A stretch of 64,000 nucleotides of DNA from Agromyces ramosus (GCF_004216665.1 NZ_SGWY01000001.1:62001-126000); one strand, 5' to 3'; counted from the stretch's first letter, positions 1 through 10,157 are shown. Notes: a model not told the origin generated them from the letters alone. Program-made: numbers and translations.

Positions 1-190
1 GGGCGATGAGGTTCACGGAGTCGAGGGATGCCGTGGCGCCGTCCTCATCCCCGCCCGTGTCGCCTGTCGGCGCACAGGCGGCGAGGCCGAGCATCGCGAC
101 GATGCCGACGCCCGCGAGGGTGCCACGCCCCGCGTTCCGCCGCAGTCCAGTGGTTCCGGCCGACGTGTGCGGCCTGCTGTGAGATCGCAA
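1..190 (-). CDS. Lipoprotein N-terminus, probable TctC-type solute-binding protein (partial)
   Basis: Only the first 63 codons are in the window; the gene continues past the left edge. It starts at TTG (188-190) with a strong AAGGAGGA ribosome-binding site at 194-201. The product has a basic start, a hydrophobic stretch and the lipobox LGLAAC (cysteine near residue 36), followed by a short Gly/Asp-rich linker and then SLDSVNLIA. In tripartite tricarboxylate transporter binding proteins the mature domain begins with a similar strand, and such genes often lie beside a CitA/CitB-like two-component system, as here. The lipoprotein assignment is read from sequence; the TctC assignment is inference, since most of the protein is missing. 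Confidence 0.6.
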   Translation of the reverse strand, partial: MRSHSRPHTSAGTTGLRRNAGRGTLAGVGIVAMLGLAACAPTGDTGGDEDGATASLDSVNLIA

Positions 191-303
191 TTCTCCTCCT
201 TGAGCGCCCGAGTTCATCCGCGGGCAGAACGATCGATGTGCGGATGACGCTAGGAGGATGTGCCCGCCCGTGGAAGGCTGCGGACATAAGGGTCGTACTG
301 TTC

Positions 304-332
304 ATTTTAGTCGAATCGGTCATATTGGTCAC
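304..332 (-). promoter_or_regulatory. Predicted promoter of the TctC-like gene
   Basis: An AT-rich island in the divergent 200-bp gap reads, on the minus strand, GTGACC (332-327), a 17-bp spacer and TAAAAT (309-304), close to a housekeeping promoter. It would leave a leader of about 100 nt before the TTG start. The response regulator encoded next door may act here, but I see no clear palindromic operator. Confidence 0.4.
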
Positions 333-390
333 CGGCATCGGGACGGCGGTCTGCACACCCGTGGGGCACACTTGAGGGGTGGGCCGGTCG

Positions 391-2007
391 ATGAAGCTTG
401 GCGCGCAGCTCCTGTTGCTGCAGGTCGCCATCGTGCTCACGACCGTGGTCGGCACCGGCGTCACGGCCGTGTGGCTGCAGGAGCAGCATCTGCGGGATGC
501 GTACCAGGACCGCATGATCGCGGTCGCCCAGTCGGTCGCGGGACTGCCCGTGATCACCGAGGCATTCGACGACGCTGACCCCTCGGCGACGATCCAGCCC
601 GTGGCCGAGGTCATCCGTCGCGCCTCCGACGTGACCTACGTCGTGGTGGCGAACGACCTCGGCATCCGCTACTCCCACCCGAACCCCGACCGCATCGGCG
701 AGAAGGTGTCGACCGACCCGGCGATCCCGCTCTCGGGTGAGATCTACGTCGGCACGCAGACGGGCACGCTCGGCGAGTCATGGCGGGTGAAGGTGCCGAT
801 CTTCGCCGACGACGACGAGGTCATGGGCCAGGTCTCCGTCGGAATCCTCGAGACGGAGCTCCGCGCCGACTTCCTCGGCGGCCTCAGCGGGCTCCTCGCC
901 GCGCTCGTCGTCGCCGCGGTGATCGGCGTCGTCGGGTCCGCATGGATCGGACGGGTCATCCGCCGTCGCATCTACGGACTCGAACCCGACGAGATCCGAG
1001 CGATGCTCGAGACCCGCGAGGCGATGCTGCACGGAATACGCGAAGGGCTCGTCGCGGTCGACGACGAGGGTCGCATCGTGCTCATGAACGACGCGGCCGC
1101 GCGGCTCTTCGACATCCCCGATCCCGCCGCCGTGCTCGGTTCGGAGGTCGACACGGTCCTCGACCGTGAACTCGCGCGATTCATCGCCTCGGGTGAGGAC
1201 AAAGAGACGCCCGTGCTCTCGGGCGAGCGGGTGCTGCTCGTGCACAGCGACCGCGTGCGTGTCGAGGGCCGCGAGGTCGGGTCGATCGCGATCCTGCGCG
1301 ACCGCACCGAACTCGAGACGATGCTGCGGGACCTCGAGGGCGCGCAGGGCCTCGCGGAGGGCCTGCGCGCCCAGTCCCACGAGTTCTCCAACAAGCTGCA
1401 CGTCGTGAGCGGCCTCCTCGAGCTCGGCCATGTCGATGCGGCGATCGCGTTCATCGAGCGGGTCGGCAGCGGCGGGGCCCTCTCCCCACTGGACGAACAC
1501 GCGGGCATCGCGGATGTCGAGACGGCGGCGCTCGTGCTCGCGAAACGATCCAGCGCCCAGGAACTCGGTCTCACCCTCGAACTCGACCCCGAGTCCCATC
1601 TCGACGCCCCCGACGGCGAGGTGCCTCGCACCGACCTGCTCACGGTCGTCGGCAACCTGCTCGACAATGCGATCGAGGCGGGCGTGCTCGGCGGACGGAT
1701 CATTCTCTCCATACGCGACGACCTCGAGCCGGACGTCGTCGTGGTACGGGTCGACGACGACGGCCCCGGCATCCCCGTCGAGCGACGTGACGCGATCTTC
1801 GAGCCCGATGTGAGCGACAAGTCGCCCACGTCCGGTAAGGCCCGGCGCGGCATCGGCCTCACGATCGTGAAACGCGTCGCGGAACGACTCGGCGGTGCGG
1901 CGACGGTCGAGACCTCCCCCGCAGGCGGAGCACGGTTCACCGTGCGGCTGCCGTGGGCGCCTGCGCCCCACCCCGCGTCCGTCGTGACGGCCGGGAGGCG
2001 ACCGTGA
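391..2007 (+). CDS. Sensor histidine kinase, CitA/DcuS/DctS type
   Basis: Membrane sensor of a two-component system. The 538-residue product has a first transmembrane segment near residues 3-26 and a periplasmic sensor domain containing RYSHPNP (around residue 92), typical of di/tricarboxylate sensors of the CitA/DcuS family. A second membrane segment (about 165-187) is followed by a cytoplasmic PAS domain (about 205-300). The kinase core has the phospho-acceptor in QSHEFSNKLH (His near 330), the N box GNLLDNAIEAG (about 421), DDGPGIP and GIGLTIVKR. I prefer ATG 391 to GTG 379 because GAGGGG lies before it and the membrane helix starts at once. It overlaps the regulator gene by 4 bp. The ligand is inferred to be a carboxylate. 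Confidence 0.9.
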   Translation: MKLGAQLLLLQVAIVLTTVVGTGVTAVWLQEQHLRDAYQDRMIAVAQSVAGLPVITEAFDDADPSATIQPVAEVIRRASDVTYVVVANDLGIRYSHPNPDRIGEKVSTDPAIPLSGEIYVGTQTGTLGESWRVKVPIFADDDEVMGQVSVGILETELRADFLGGLSGLLAALVVAAVIGVVGSAWIGRVIRRRIYGLEPDEIRAMLETREAMLHGIREGLVAVDDEGRIVLMNDAAARLFDIPDPAAVLGSEVDTVLDRELARFIASGEDKETPVLSGERVLLVHSDRVRVEGREVGSIAILRDRTELETMLRDLEGAQGLAEGLRAQSHEFSNKLHVVSGLLELGHVDAAIAFIERVGSGGALSPLDEHAGIADVETAALVLAKRSSAQELGLTLELDPESHLDAPDGEVPRTDLLTVVGNLLDNAIEAGVLGGRIILSIRDDLEPDVVVVRVDDDGPGIPVERRDAIFEPDVSDKSPTSGKARRGIGLTIVKRVAERLGGAATVETSPAGGARFTVRLPWAPAPHPASVVTAGRRP

Positions 2008-2696
2008 GCGACATCCGTGCCGTCATCGTCGACGACGACTTCGCCGTCGCGCACGTGAACCGCGCGTTCGTCGACGCCCAGCCGGGGTTCACCGTCGTCG
2101 CTGAGGCGCACACCGGCGCCGACGCGCTCGCTGCGATCGAACTCCACCGACCGCAGCTCGTGCTGCTCGACGTGTACCTGCCCGATCTCGGCGGGCTCGA
2201 CGTGCTACGCCGCCTGCGCGCCGCCGGCAACGACGTCGAGGTCATCGCCGTCACCGCCGCGCGCGACCTCGACACCGTGCGGAGGGCTCGACTCCTGGGC
2301 GTCAGGCACTATCTCGTGAAGCCGTTCTCGGGGGCCAGTCTCGGCGAACGACTCGAGGAGGTGCGTCGCGGCATCGCCGCCGACCGTGCCGCTCCTCGCA
2401 CCACCCTCGACCAGCGAGCGGTCGACCAGGTGCTCGGCTCGGCGACCACGCATCGAGCGATGCTGCCCAAGGGCCTGTCACCCGTCAGCCTCGAGCGCGT
2501 CGCCGCGGGGCTCGCCGGCTGCGACACGGATGCGTCGGCGGCCGAGATCGCGGAGCAGCTGGGGATGTCGCGAGTGAGCGCGCGTCGCTACCTCGAGCAC
2601 CTCGTCGCGACCGGTGCCGCAGAGGTCTCGCCCCGATACGGCTCGGCGGGAAGGCCCGAGCATCGATACCGGATGCCGGCGGGTGCCCCCGGCTGA
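2004..2696 (+). CDS. Response regulator, CitB/DctR type
   Basis: Cognate partner of the upstream kinase. GTG 2004 overlaps the kinase stop as GTGA, with GGGAGG at 1993-1998 as ribosome-binding site; the longer ATG at 1953 lies inside the kinase gene and is less likely. The 230-residue product starts SDIRAVIVDDD and has the receiver acidic cluster, the phosphorylatable Asp56 in LLDVYLP and the conserved Lys106 in LVKPF. The C-terminal part has a helix-turn-helix region (SAAEIAEQLGMSRVSARRYL) like CitB/DcuR regulators. It probably activates the divergent transporter operon. Confidence 0.9.
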   Translation: MSDIRAVIVDDDFAVAHVNRAFVDAQPGFTVVAEAHTGADALAAIELHRPQLVLLDVYLPDLGGLDVLRRLRAAGNDVEVIAVTAARDLDTVRRARLLGVRHYLVKPFSGASLGERLEEVRRGIAADRAAPRTTLDQRAVDQVLGSATTHRAMLPKGLSPVSLERVAAGLAGCDTDASAAEIAEQLGMSRVSARRYLEHLVATGAAEVSPRYGSAGRPEHRYRMPAGAPG

Positions 2697-2703
2697 TCCT
2701 GCG

Positions 2704-3243
2704 TCAGCCGCGACCGAGCCGAGCCAGGACCGCCTCGATGGCGGCATGAACCGTCGCCGCGCGAATCTCGGCCCGGTCGCCGTGGAGCTCGAGGGCGATC
2801 GTGTCGACATCGTCGCCCATGGCGACCCCGAGGAACACGGTGCCCGGCGATGCGCCGTCCTGGGGGTCGGGTCCGGCGACGCCCGTCGTCGCGACGCCGA
2901 TGTCGGCAGGCCGGCCGCCGACCTCCAAGGTGCGCCGCACGCCCTGGGCCATCTGCCGCGCGACCTCGGGGTGCACAGCGCCCTCGCGGGCGAGCAGTTC
3001 GGCCGAAACCCCGAGTAGGGAGTGCTTCACCTCGGTGGCATAGGCGACCACTCCCCCGGACACCACGAGTGATGCGCCGGGGATGCGGATGAGCTCCGCG
3101 ACGAGGAGCCCGCCGGTGAGCGACTCCGCCGTGGCGATCGTCAGCCGCCTCTCGGTCAGCGCACGGATGAGCAGACCGGCACGCTCGGGCACGGCGCCCC
3201 CGTGCGGCGGAGGCATCCGATCGTCCCCCACGGCCCCGGTCAC
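2704..3243 (-). CDS. pncC: CinA-like C-terminal domain protein (nicotinamide-nucleotide amidase family)
   Basis: The 179-residue protein is the stand-alone amidase domain of the CinA family, which deamidates nicotinamide mononucleotide in pyridine nucleotide salvage in characterised members. Family motifs visible are TAESLTGGLL near residue 37, SGGVVAYATEVKHSLLGV and GVATTGVAGPDPQDG. GTG 3243 overlaps the pgsA stop (GTGA), so translation is probably coupled. In actinobacteria this gene commonly follows pgsA, as here. The N-terminal molybdopterin-like domain of full CinA is absent, which is usual for the short form. Confidence 0.88.
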   Translation of the reverse strand: MTGAVGDDRMPPPHGGAVPERAGLLIRALTERRLTIATAESLTGGLLVAELIRIPGASLVVSGGVVAYATEVKHSLLGVSAELLAREGAVHPEVARQMAQGVRRTLEVGGRPADIGVATTGVAGPDPQDGASPGTVFLGVAMGDDVDTIALELHGDRAEIRAATVHAAIEAVLARLGRG

Positions 3244-3854
3244 GCGACCGCGTCGCCGCCGCTGCGACGATCGCGGGCGAGTTTCCTGGCGTCACGCAGG
3301 TAGAGGAGGCCCGACCAGACGGTGAGCGCGAGCGCGATCGCCATGGCGATCCAGTTGACCCAGAGGATCCAGTCGCCCACGAGGGTCCAGAGCGGCAGGA
3401 GCGCGAGCGAGATCGCGACCGACTGCGCCATGGTCTTTGCCTTGCCGCCGGATGACGCGGGGACGACGTTGCCGCGGCGCAGCTCGACGAGCCGCCACAC
3501 GGTGATGCCCACCTCGCGCACCACGATGACGATCGTGACCCACCACCACAGCTCGCCGAGGATCGACAGGCACACGAGCGCGCCGCTCGTGAGGAGCTTG
3601 TCGGCGATCGGGTCGAGGATCTTGCCCAGGTCGGTGACCAGACCGCGAGAGCGAGCGAGCCACCCGTCGACCCAGTCGGTCGAGATCGCGACGATGAAGA
3701 TGACGGCGCCCCACCACCGCATCGGGCCGTCGGCTCCCGCGTCGGCGAGGAGCAGCCAGAAGACGAGCGGGGCCATGAGGATGCGGACGACGGTGATCGC
3801 GTTCGGCAGGTTCCAGTTCGCCGACTGCTCACGGCTTCCGGCGGAGGAGGTCAT
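3240..3854 (-). CDS. pgsA: CDP-diacylglycerol-glycerol-3-phosphate 3-phosphatidyltransferase
   Basis: Integral membrane enzyme for the committed step of phosphatidylglycerol synthesis. The 204-residue protein contains the complete CDP-alcohol phosphotransferase signature (D-x2-DG-x2-AR-x8-G-x3-D-x3-D) spread over STDWVDGWLARSRG and the following DLGKILDPIAD, around residues 56-85. The hydrophobic segments fit the six-helix fold. It starts at ATG 3854, 67 bp downstream of ftsK and on the same strand, and overlaps pncC by 4 bp. The ftsK-pgsA-cinA order is usual in actinobacteria. Confidence 0.95.
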   Translation of the reverse strand: MTSSAGSREQSANWNLPNAITVVRILMAPLVFWLLLADAGADGPMRWWGAVIFIVAISTDWVDGWLARSRGLVTDLGKILDPIADKLLTSGALVCLSILGELWWWVTIVIVVREVGITVWRLVELRRGNVVPASSGGKAKTMAQSVAISLALLPLWTLVGDWILWVNWIAMAIALALTVWSGLLYLRDARKLARDRRSGGDAVA

Positions 3855-3920
3855 TTCGACAGCCTAACGTCCGACCGCCCGCGCCGCTCCCGACCTGATC
3901 GTGGGAGTTCAACCTCCCGC

Positions 3921-6764
3921 TCAGTCGCGGCCGGTGAGCCCCCAGGCGTCCTCATCGGGGTCGGCCTCGACCTCAGGGAGCCCATGACTCGCGCGAGCGA
4001 CCGCATCGTCGTCGTAGCGCGGATCGGGGTCGTACGTGCCGGTCGCGCCACCGTCGCCCCCGCCTCCGGGCGCCGCCGGCGCGGCCGGCTCCTCACCGCG
4101 GAGCCGGGCGAGCACGCCCGGAAGCTGCTCGGCGGTGACGAGCACGTCGCGCGCCTTCGAGCCCTCGGACGGGCCGACGATCTCGCGGGACTCCAGCAGG
4201 TCCATGAGTCGACCGGCCTTGGCGAAGCCGACGCGCAGCTTGCGCTGCAGCATCGAGGTCGAGCCGAACTGGGTCGACACGACGAGCTCGGCGGCCGCGA
4301 GCAGCAGCTCGAGGTCGTCGCCGATGTCGGAGTCGATCTCCTTGCGCTCGACGGAGGCGGCGACATCCTGCCGGTACTCGGGCCGGGCCTGCCGTGTGAC
4401 GTGGGTGACGACCTTCTCGATCTCGGCCTCGCTCACCCAGGCGCCCTGCACGCGGATGGGCTTCGATGCGCCCATGGGGAGGAACAGGCCGTCGCCCTGG
4501 CCGATGAGCTTGTCGGCGCCGGGCTGGTCGAGGATGACGCGGGAGTCGGTGACGCTCGTCACCGCGAAGGCGAGCCGGCTCGGCACGTTGGCCTTGATCA
4601 GGCCGGTCACGACGTCGACCGACGGGCGTTGCGTCGCCAGCACGAGGTGGATGCCGGAGGCACGGGCGAGCTGCGTGATGCGCACGATCGAGTCCTCGAC
4701 GTCGCGCGGGGCGACCATCATCAGGTCGGCGAGCTCGTCGACGACGACGAGGAGGTACGGGTACGGCTTCAGCCTGCGCTCACTGCCCGCGGGCAGCACG
4801 ATCTCGTCGTTGACGACGGCCTTGTTGAAGTCGTCGATGTGGCGGAAGCCGAACGACGCGAGGTCGTCGTACCGCATGTCCATCTCCTTGACGACCCACT
4901 GCAGCGCCTCCGCCGCCTTCTTCGGGTTCGTGATGATGGGCGTGATGAGGTGCGGCACGCCGCCGTACGGGGCGAGCTCGACGCGCTTCGGGTCGATGAG
5001 CACCATTCGCACGTCGGCGGGCTTGGCCCGCATCAGCAGCGACGTGATCATCGAGTTCACGAAGCTCGACTTGCCCGAGCCGGTCGAACCGGCCACGAGC
5101 AGGTGCGGCATCTTCGCGAGGTTGGCCACGACGTAGCCGCCGCCCACGTCCTTGCCGACGCCGATGGTCATCGGATGCTTCGCGTTCACGGATGCGCCGG
5201 AGCGCAGCACGTCGCCGAGGGTCACGATCTCGCGGTCGGCGTTGGGGATCTCGACGCCGATGGCGCTCTTGCCGGGGATGGGCGACAGGATGCGGACCTC
5301 GTTCGACGCGACCGCGTAGGCGAGGTTCTTCGACAGGGCCGTGACCCGCTCGACCTTGACGCCCGGTCCGAGCTCGATCTCGTACTGGGTCACGGTGGGG
5401 CCGCGGGAGAAGCCCGTCACCTTCGCGTCCACCTGGAACTGGTCGAGCACGCCCGTGATCTGGCGCACCACGTCGTCGTTCGCGGACGAGCGCGCCTTCG
5501 CGGGGGCACCGGCCGCGAGGGTGGATGCGGCGGGGAGGTGGTAGGGCCGCTCGGGCTCGGATGCCGCGACGCCGGCGCCGCCCGCGGCACCCGGCGCGGC
5601 ATCCGCTTCGCCGTCGCCGCCGCCGTCGAACACGGCCAGCACGTTCGTGGCCCCGCCGTCGTCGCCGCGGAGGCCGGTGCCGCCGTGCGGCACGTCGCCC
5701 GTGAATCGCTGCAGCGCGGACTCGGCGCGCTCCAGGTCGCCGAGCACCCCGGTGCCGTAGGCGCCCGCTCCCCCGACGCCCTCGATGGGCGATTCGAAGC
5801 CGCCGGCGGCCGAGCCGGGACCGAACACCTCGGTGATGCCGTCGACGCCGCCCGCGGCGAACGCCGGGTCCTCCTCGCGGTTCGAGTCGTTGCGCCGCCA
5901 CCAGGGAACGAGCCCCGTGCGCTCGGGCTCATCGTCGAGCGCGTCGATGCCGTCGAGCTCGGTCTGCTCGGACCTGCGCCCCTTGCGCCGCGACGCCTTC
6001 TCGACGGGCTCGGGTCGCTCCTCGGGATCGGGCGCGCCGAACAGCCAGGCGTACAGGTCGCGGAAGCGGGACGGGATCCGGTTCGGCGGCGTCTTCGTGA
6101 TGATGAGCAGAGCGAGCAGGAGCAGCAGGATGATGACGGCCGCCGCGCCGATCTCGGTGATCAGGAGGATGAGCGGCTGCGCGAGCATCCAGCCGAGGAT
6201 CCCGCCGGCACGGGCCAGCACGGCCATGCCCTCGCGCGGCTCGGGCTGCCCGCCGAACAGGTGGCAGAGGCCCGACACCGTGAGCAGCAGCAGGCCGACG
6301 CCGATGCCGATGCGCGTGTTGTCGTGCACGGAACTGGGATGGCGGAAGAGCCACACCGCGAAGAGCAGCATGACCACGGGCAGCGCGAACGCGACCCGGC
6401 CGGAGAGCCCGCCGAAGGTCCACGAGTCGAGGGCCTGGGCGATGGGATCGTTGATGAGGAACCACTCGACGACGGCGCCGACGATCGCGAGCACGACGAT
6501 GAAGAAGGGCAGGCCGTCGCGGCGCTCCTCCTTCGCGAGGGTCTCGGGGCCGAGCGCGCGGGCGGCCCCGCCCGTGACGTGCGCGAGCCCCATCCAGGCG
6601 CGCACGAGCAGCGGCGGCCGGTCGGGCGTGGCCGGCTTCGCCTTGGCGGCGGTCGATCCGCGTGCGGTCGACGCCGGGAGCTTCTTCGTGGGGGCCGTCT
6701 TGGAGCCCGAGCCGCGCGCAGGCGTGCCCGAGGCACGCCCGTTCGACCTGGTGCTCGTAGCCAT
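3921..6764 (-). CDS. ftsK: DNA translocase FtsK/SpoIIIE
   Basis: Septum-anchored ATP-driven DNA pump that clears chromosome termini at division. The 947-residue protein has a basic Ala/Pro-rich start, four or five transmembrane segments between about residues 75 and 225, a long acidic/Gly-rich linker to about 420, the RecA-like motor with Walker [10 protein letters not shown] (about residues 557-566) and Walker [13 protein letters not shown], and a C-terminal winged-helix gamma domain (about 855-915, including [18 protein letters not shown]) that in known homologues reads KOPS sequences. Start ATG 6764. It is of usual actinobacterial length. Confidence 0.96.
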   Translation of the reverse strand: MATSTRSNGRASGTPARGSGSKTAPTKKLPASTARGSTAAKAKPATPDRPPLLVRAWMGLAHVTGGAARALGPETLAKEERRDGLPFFIVVLAIVGAVVEWFLINDPIAQALDSWTFGGLSGRVAFALPVVMLLFAVWLFRHPSSVHDNTRIGIGVGLLLLTVSGLCHLFGGQPEPREGMAVLARAGGILGWMLAQPLILLITEIGAAAVIILLLLLALLIITKTPPNRIPSRFRDLYAWLFGAPDPEERPEPVEKASRRKGRRSEQTELDGIDALDDEPERTGLVPWWRRNDSNREEDPAFAAGGVDGITEVFGPGSAAGGFESPIEGVGGAGAYGTGVLGDLERAESALQRFTGDVPHGGTGLRGDDGGATNVLAVFDGGGDGEADAAPGAAGGAGVAASEPERPYHLPAASTLAAGAPAKARSSANDDVVRQITGVLDQFQVDAKVTGFSRGPTVTQYEIELGPGVKVERVTALSKNLAYAVASNEVRILSPIPGKSAIGVEIPNADREIVTLGDVLRSGASVNAKHPMTIGVGKDVGGGYVVANLAKMPHLLVAGSTGSGKSSFVNSMITSLLMRAKPADVRMVLIDPKRVELAPYGGVPHLITPIITNPKKAAEALQWVVKEMDMRYDDLASFGFRHIDDFNKAVVNDEIVLPAGSERRLKPYPYLLVVVDELADLMMVAPRDVEDSIVRITQLARASGIHLVLATQRPSVDVVTGLIKANVPSRLAFAVTSVTDSRVILDQPGADKLIGQGDGLFLPMGASKPIRVQGAWVSEAEIEKVVTHVTRQARPEYRQDVAASVERKEIDSDIGDDLELLLAAAELVVSTQFGSTSMLQRKLRVGFAKAGRLMDLLESREIVGPSEGSKARDVLVTAEQLPGVLARLRGEEPAAPAAPGGGGDGGATGTYDPDPRYDDDAVARASHGLPEVEADPDEDAWGLTGRD

Positions 6765-6890
6765 GCCCCAACGTTACGGCCGACCGGCGACCGTCGCCGA
6801 CAGGACGCGGCGAGTGTCTGCGATCGGCGAACCCGTGCTCGGGCGCCGTTCCGGGCTCGCGGATGCCGCGGCGCGACGCCTCCGGCGGGT

Positions 6891-7382
6891 TCAGCCGAGG
6901 ATTCGCACCATGGTGTCGCGTCCGCCGCGGGTGCCGACCACGGCGAACCCCTCGGAGCGGTAGAGCGAGTGGGCGAAGTTGCCGTGTTCGACGCTGAGCG
7001 TGATGCGGGCGAATCCCGCCGTGCGCGCGGCATCCGTGAGCGCCCGCATCAGCGCCCGGCCGACCCCCTGTGCCCGCCACAGCGGACGTACGCCGATGAT
7101 GAGCTCGGGCACCCCCGCGGCCACGAAGCCGTGCGCCGGCGTGTCGGCCGCGAAGAGGCGGTACCAGGCCGCGCCGATCGGCTTGGCCGCGCCGTCGACG
7201 GCGACGAATCCGGCATCCGCCGGTCGCTGCCAGCCGGTGAGGTAGGCGCGGTAGACCGGGTCGGCGAACACCGTCGGCTTGGGCCGGTTCGCCCCCGCCT
7301 GCCAGTTCGCCGCCTCGACCACCATGTCGCCGAGGAACGCGCCGTCGCTCGGCATGGCCGGGCGGATCGAGTAGTCCGCCAT
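6891..7382 (-). CDS. GNAT family N-acetyltransferase
   Basis: A 163-residue acetyl-CoA-dependent acyltransferase. The acetyl-CoA-binding motif A is visible as GVRPLWRAQGVGRALM (about residues 98-113), followed by ITLSVEHGNFAHSLYRSEGF, typical of GNAT beta-4/alpha-4 and motif B. It lies alone between ftsK and rnj on the same strand, with about 125 bp of non-coding DNA on the ftsK side. The substrate cannot be told from sequence. Confidence 0.85.
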   Translation of the reverse strand: MADYSIRPAMPSDGAFLGDMVVEAANWQAGANRPKPTVFADPVYRAYLTGWQRPADAGFVAVDGAAKPIGAAWYRLFAADTPAHGFVAAGVPELIIGVRPLWRAQGVGRALMRALTDAARTAGFARITLSVEHGNFAHSLYRSEGFAVVGTRGGRDTMVRILG

Positions 7383-7431
7383 GGCCGGATGCTACGCCCG
7401 CCGTGTTACCGCGGTGTTTCCGTCGTGCGGT

Positions 7432-9108
7432 TCACGCCTCGATGACGAGCGGCACGAGCATCGGCCGGCGGCGCAGCCGTCGGTTCACCCACGTGCCGAC
7501 CGTGCGACGCACGGCCTGCTGCAGCGCGTGCTGGTCGCGCACGCCGTTCTGCGCGGCCTCCAGCAGCGCCGCGGAGATCTTCGGCTTGACCTCCTCGAAG
7601 ACGGCGTCGTCCTCGGCGAACCCGCGCGCGTGGATCTCGGGGCCGACGATGATCCGACCGGTCGAGGCGTCGACGACGATGATGACCGAGATGAACCCCT
7701 CCTCGCCGAGGATCCGGCGGTCCTTCAGGTCGGCGTCGGTGATCTCGCCGACCGTCGCGCCGTCGACGTAGACGAAGCCGAGGTCGAGCTGTCCGGCGAC
7801 GCGCACCTCGCCGTCGCGGAGGTCGTACACGGTGCCGTTCTGGCCGATGAAGGTGTTCTGCTCGGGGACGCCGGTGTCCCGCGCGAGCTTGGCGTTCGCG
7901 AACAGGTGCCGGTACTCGCCGTGGATCGGCAGCACGTTCTTCGGCTTCAGGATGTTGTAGCAGTAGAGCAGCTCGCCCGCCGCCGCGTGGCCGGAGACGT
8001 GCACCTTCGCGTTGCCCTTGTGCACGACGTTGGCGCCCAGCTTCGTGAGTCCGTCGATCACGCGGTAGACCGCGTTCTCGTTGCCGGGGATGAGGCTCGA
8101 CGCGAGGATGACGGTGTCGCCCTCGCCGATCTCGATCTGGTGGTCGCGATTGGCCATGCGCGAGAGCACGGCCATCGGCTCGCCCTGCGACCCCGTCGAC
8201 ATGTAGACGATCCGGTCGTCGGGGATGTCGCCGGCCTTCTTGAAGTCGATGAGAACGCCCTCGGGCACCTTGAGGTAGCCGAGGTCGGCCGCGATGGTCA
8301 TGTTGCGCACCATGCTGCGGCCGAGGAGGGCCACGCGTCGACCGTTGAAGGCCGCCGCGTCCAGGACCTGCTGCACGCGGTGCACGTGGCTCGAGAAACT
8401 CGCGACGATCACGCGGCGGGGCGAACGGGCGATGACCTCGTCGAGCACCGGGCCGATGGACCGCTCGAGCGGCGTGAAGCCGGGGACATCCGCGTTGGTG
8501 GAATCGACCATGAACAGGTCGACGCCCTCCTGGCCGAGCCGGGCGAACTCGCGGAGGTCCGTGAGGCGCCCGTCGAGCGGCAGCTGGTCCATCTTGAAGT
8601 CGCCGGTCGCGAGCACGGTTCCCGCACGGGTCTTGATCGCCACGGCGAGCGCGTCGGGGATCGAGTGGTTGACGGCGATGAACTCGAGGTCGAACGGGCC
8701 GATGCGCTCGTGCTGGCCCTCGGACACCGTGAGGGTGTACGGCTGGATGCGATGCTCCTTGAGCTTCGCCTCGACCAGCGCGAGCGTGAGGGTCGAGCCG
8801 ATCAGCGGGATGTCGGCGCGCAGGCGCAGGAGGTAGGGCACCGAGCCGATGTGGTCCTCGTGGCCGTGGGTGAGCACGACCCCGACGATGTCATCGAGGC
8901 GCTCGCGGAGGAACCCGAAGTCGGGCAGGATCAGGTCGACGCCGGGCTGGTGCTCCTCGGGGAAGAGCACGCCGCAGTCGACGATCAGGATCTTGCCGTC
9001 GATCTCGTAGCTGGTCATATTGCGGCCGACCTCGCCGAGGCCGCCGATGGGGATGATGCGGAGCGTGCCGGGTTCGAGCGGGGCAGGATCGATGACGACG
9101 TCGGGCAT
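7432..9108 (-). CDS. rnj: Ribonuclease J
   Basis: Metallo-beta-lactamase/beta-CASP ribonuclease acting in mRNA decay and rRNA maturation, with 5'-exonuclease and endonuclease activity in characterised family members. In the 558-residue protein the zinc motif is THGHEDHIG (about residues 80-88), with later ligands in AVNHSIPDALA and LATGDFKMDQ. The beta-CASP signatures YMSTGSQGEP and VSGHAAAGEL follow, then PKNVLPIHGEYRHL. Start ATG 9108 gives the family N-terminus with RIIPIGGLGEVGRNM. It lies downstream of dapA on the same strand (64-bp gap), the common actinobacterial arrangement. Confidence 0.96.
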   Translation of the reverse strand: MPDVVIDPAPLEPGTLRIIPIGGLGEVGRNMTSYEIDGKILIVDCGVLFPEEHQPGVDLILPDFGFLRERLDDIVGVVLTHGHEDHIGSVPYLLRLRADIPLIGSTLTLALVEAKLKEHRIQPYTLTVSEGQHERIGPFDLEFIAVNHSIPDALAVAIKTRAGTVLATGDFKMDQLPLDGRLTDLREFARLGQEGVDLFMVDSTNADVPGFTPLERSIGPVLDEVIARSPRRVIVASFSSHVHRVQQVLDAAAFNGRRVALLGRSMVRNMTIAADLGYLKVPEGVLIDFKKAGDIPDDRIVYMSTGSQGEPMAVLSRMANRDHQIEIGEGDTVILASSLIPGNENAVYRVIDGLTKLGANVVHKGNAKVHVSGHAAAGELLYCYNILKPKNVLPIHGEYRHLFANAKLARDTGVPEQNTFIGQNGTVYDLRDGEVRVAGQLDLGFVYVDGATVGEITDADLKDRRILGEEGFISVIIVVDASTGRIIVGPEIHARGFAEDDAVFEEVKPKISAALLEAAQNGVRDQHALQQAVRRTVGTWVNRRLRRRPMLVPLVIEA

Positions 9109-9172
9109 GGGCCCTCCTTACGTTGCGGTGTTCAGTTCATGCGGCCGTTCCGGCGGATGCCTCGGCCGTCGT

Positions 9173-10147
9173 TCAGCGTGTGGTGCCGGCGACCTTCGGC
9201 AGCGCGCCGCCGGCGGCGGCGTTGCGGTCGGGGCGGAAGCGGTGGAAGTCGGCGCCCGGGATGCCCTGCACGTGGTCGATCTCGTCCTCGATGAGCGCCG
9301 CCTCCCACTCCTCGGGACCGACGAGCGGCAGCCGCACGCGCGGGCTGCCGATGCGGCCCAGCCCGTGCAGGATGTACTTCGCGGCGACCGTGCCGGGCAC
9401 GTGCGTCATGACGGCGCGCACGAGCGGCTCGAGGCGGCGGTGCTCGGCGGTCGCGGTCGTGAGGTCGCCGCGGTTCACGGCGTCGATGATGGTGCGGTAC
9501 GGGGCCGGCGCGATGTTCGCGGTGACCCCGATGAGGCCGGTCGCGCCGATCGCGAGGTGCGGGAGCACGTTGGCGTCGTCGCCGGAGAAGTACATGAGGT
9601 CGGTCTGGTTGAGCACGCGGCTGACCTCGGAGAAGTCGCCCTTCGCGTCCTTGATGGCGAGGATGTTCGGGTGCTTCGCCAGGCGGAGGATCGTCTCGTA
9701 CCTGATCGGCACGCCGGTGCGGCCCGGGATGTCGTAGAGGATGACCGGCAGGTCGGTGGCGTCGGCCACCAGCCGGAAATGCGTGAGGATGCCGGCCTGC
9801 GTCGGCTTGTTGTAGTACGGCGTGACGATCATGATGCCGTCGGCGCCGGCCTGCTCGCTGTGCTTGTAGAGCTCGATCGCGTGCGCGGTCTCGTTCGAGC
9901 CGCCACCCGTGATGATCTTCGCTCGGCCGGCCGCGACGTCCTTGCCGACCTCGACCAGGCGGATCTTCTCGGGGTCGGTGAGCGTGGAGGTCTCGCCCGT
10001 GGTGCCCGTGACGACGATGCCGTCGGCACCGGCACCGATCACGTCGTCGATGTGCTTCTCGACCCCGGGCCAATCGACCTCGCCGTCCGCCGTCATCGGC
10101 GTGACGAGCGCGACGAGCACCTGTCCGAAGGGGTTGTCCTGGGTCAC
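9173..10147 (-). CDS. dapA: 4-hydroxy-tetrahydrodipicolinate synthase
   Basis: First enzyme of the lysine/diaminopimelate branch: condenses pyruvate with aspartate semialdehyde in the cytoplasm. The 324-residue TIM-barrel protein shows VTGTTGETSTL (pyruvate carboxylate binding), the Tyr region MIVTPYYNKPTQ and the Schiff-base lysine in ILAIKDAKGD (about residues 163-172). Length and start (ATG 10147) fit the family. It precedes rnj on the minus strand. dapB, the next step, is 5.5 kb away in the same block. Confidence 0.96.
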   Translation of the reverse strand: MTQDNPFGQVLVALVTPMTADGEVDWPGVEKHIDDVIGAGADGIVVTGTTGETSTLTDPEKIRLVEVGKDVAAGRAKIITGGGSNETAHAIELYKHSEQAGADGIMIVTPYYNKPTQAGILTHFRLVADATDLPVILYDIPGRTGVPIRYETILRLAKHPNILAIKDAKGDFSEVSRVLNQTDLMYFSGDDANVLPHLAIGATGLIGVTANIAPAPYRTIIDAVNRGDLTTATAEHRRLEPLVRAVMTHVPGTVAAKYILHGLGRIGSPRVRLPLVGPEEWEAALIEDEIDHVQGIPGADFHRFRPDRNAAAGGALPKVAGTTR

Positions 10148-10157
10148 GTCCCCAAGG

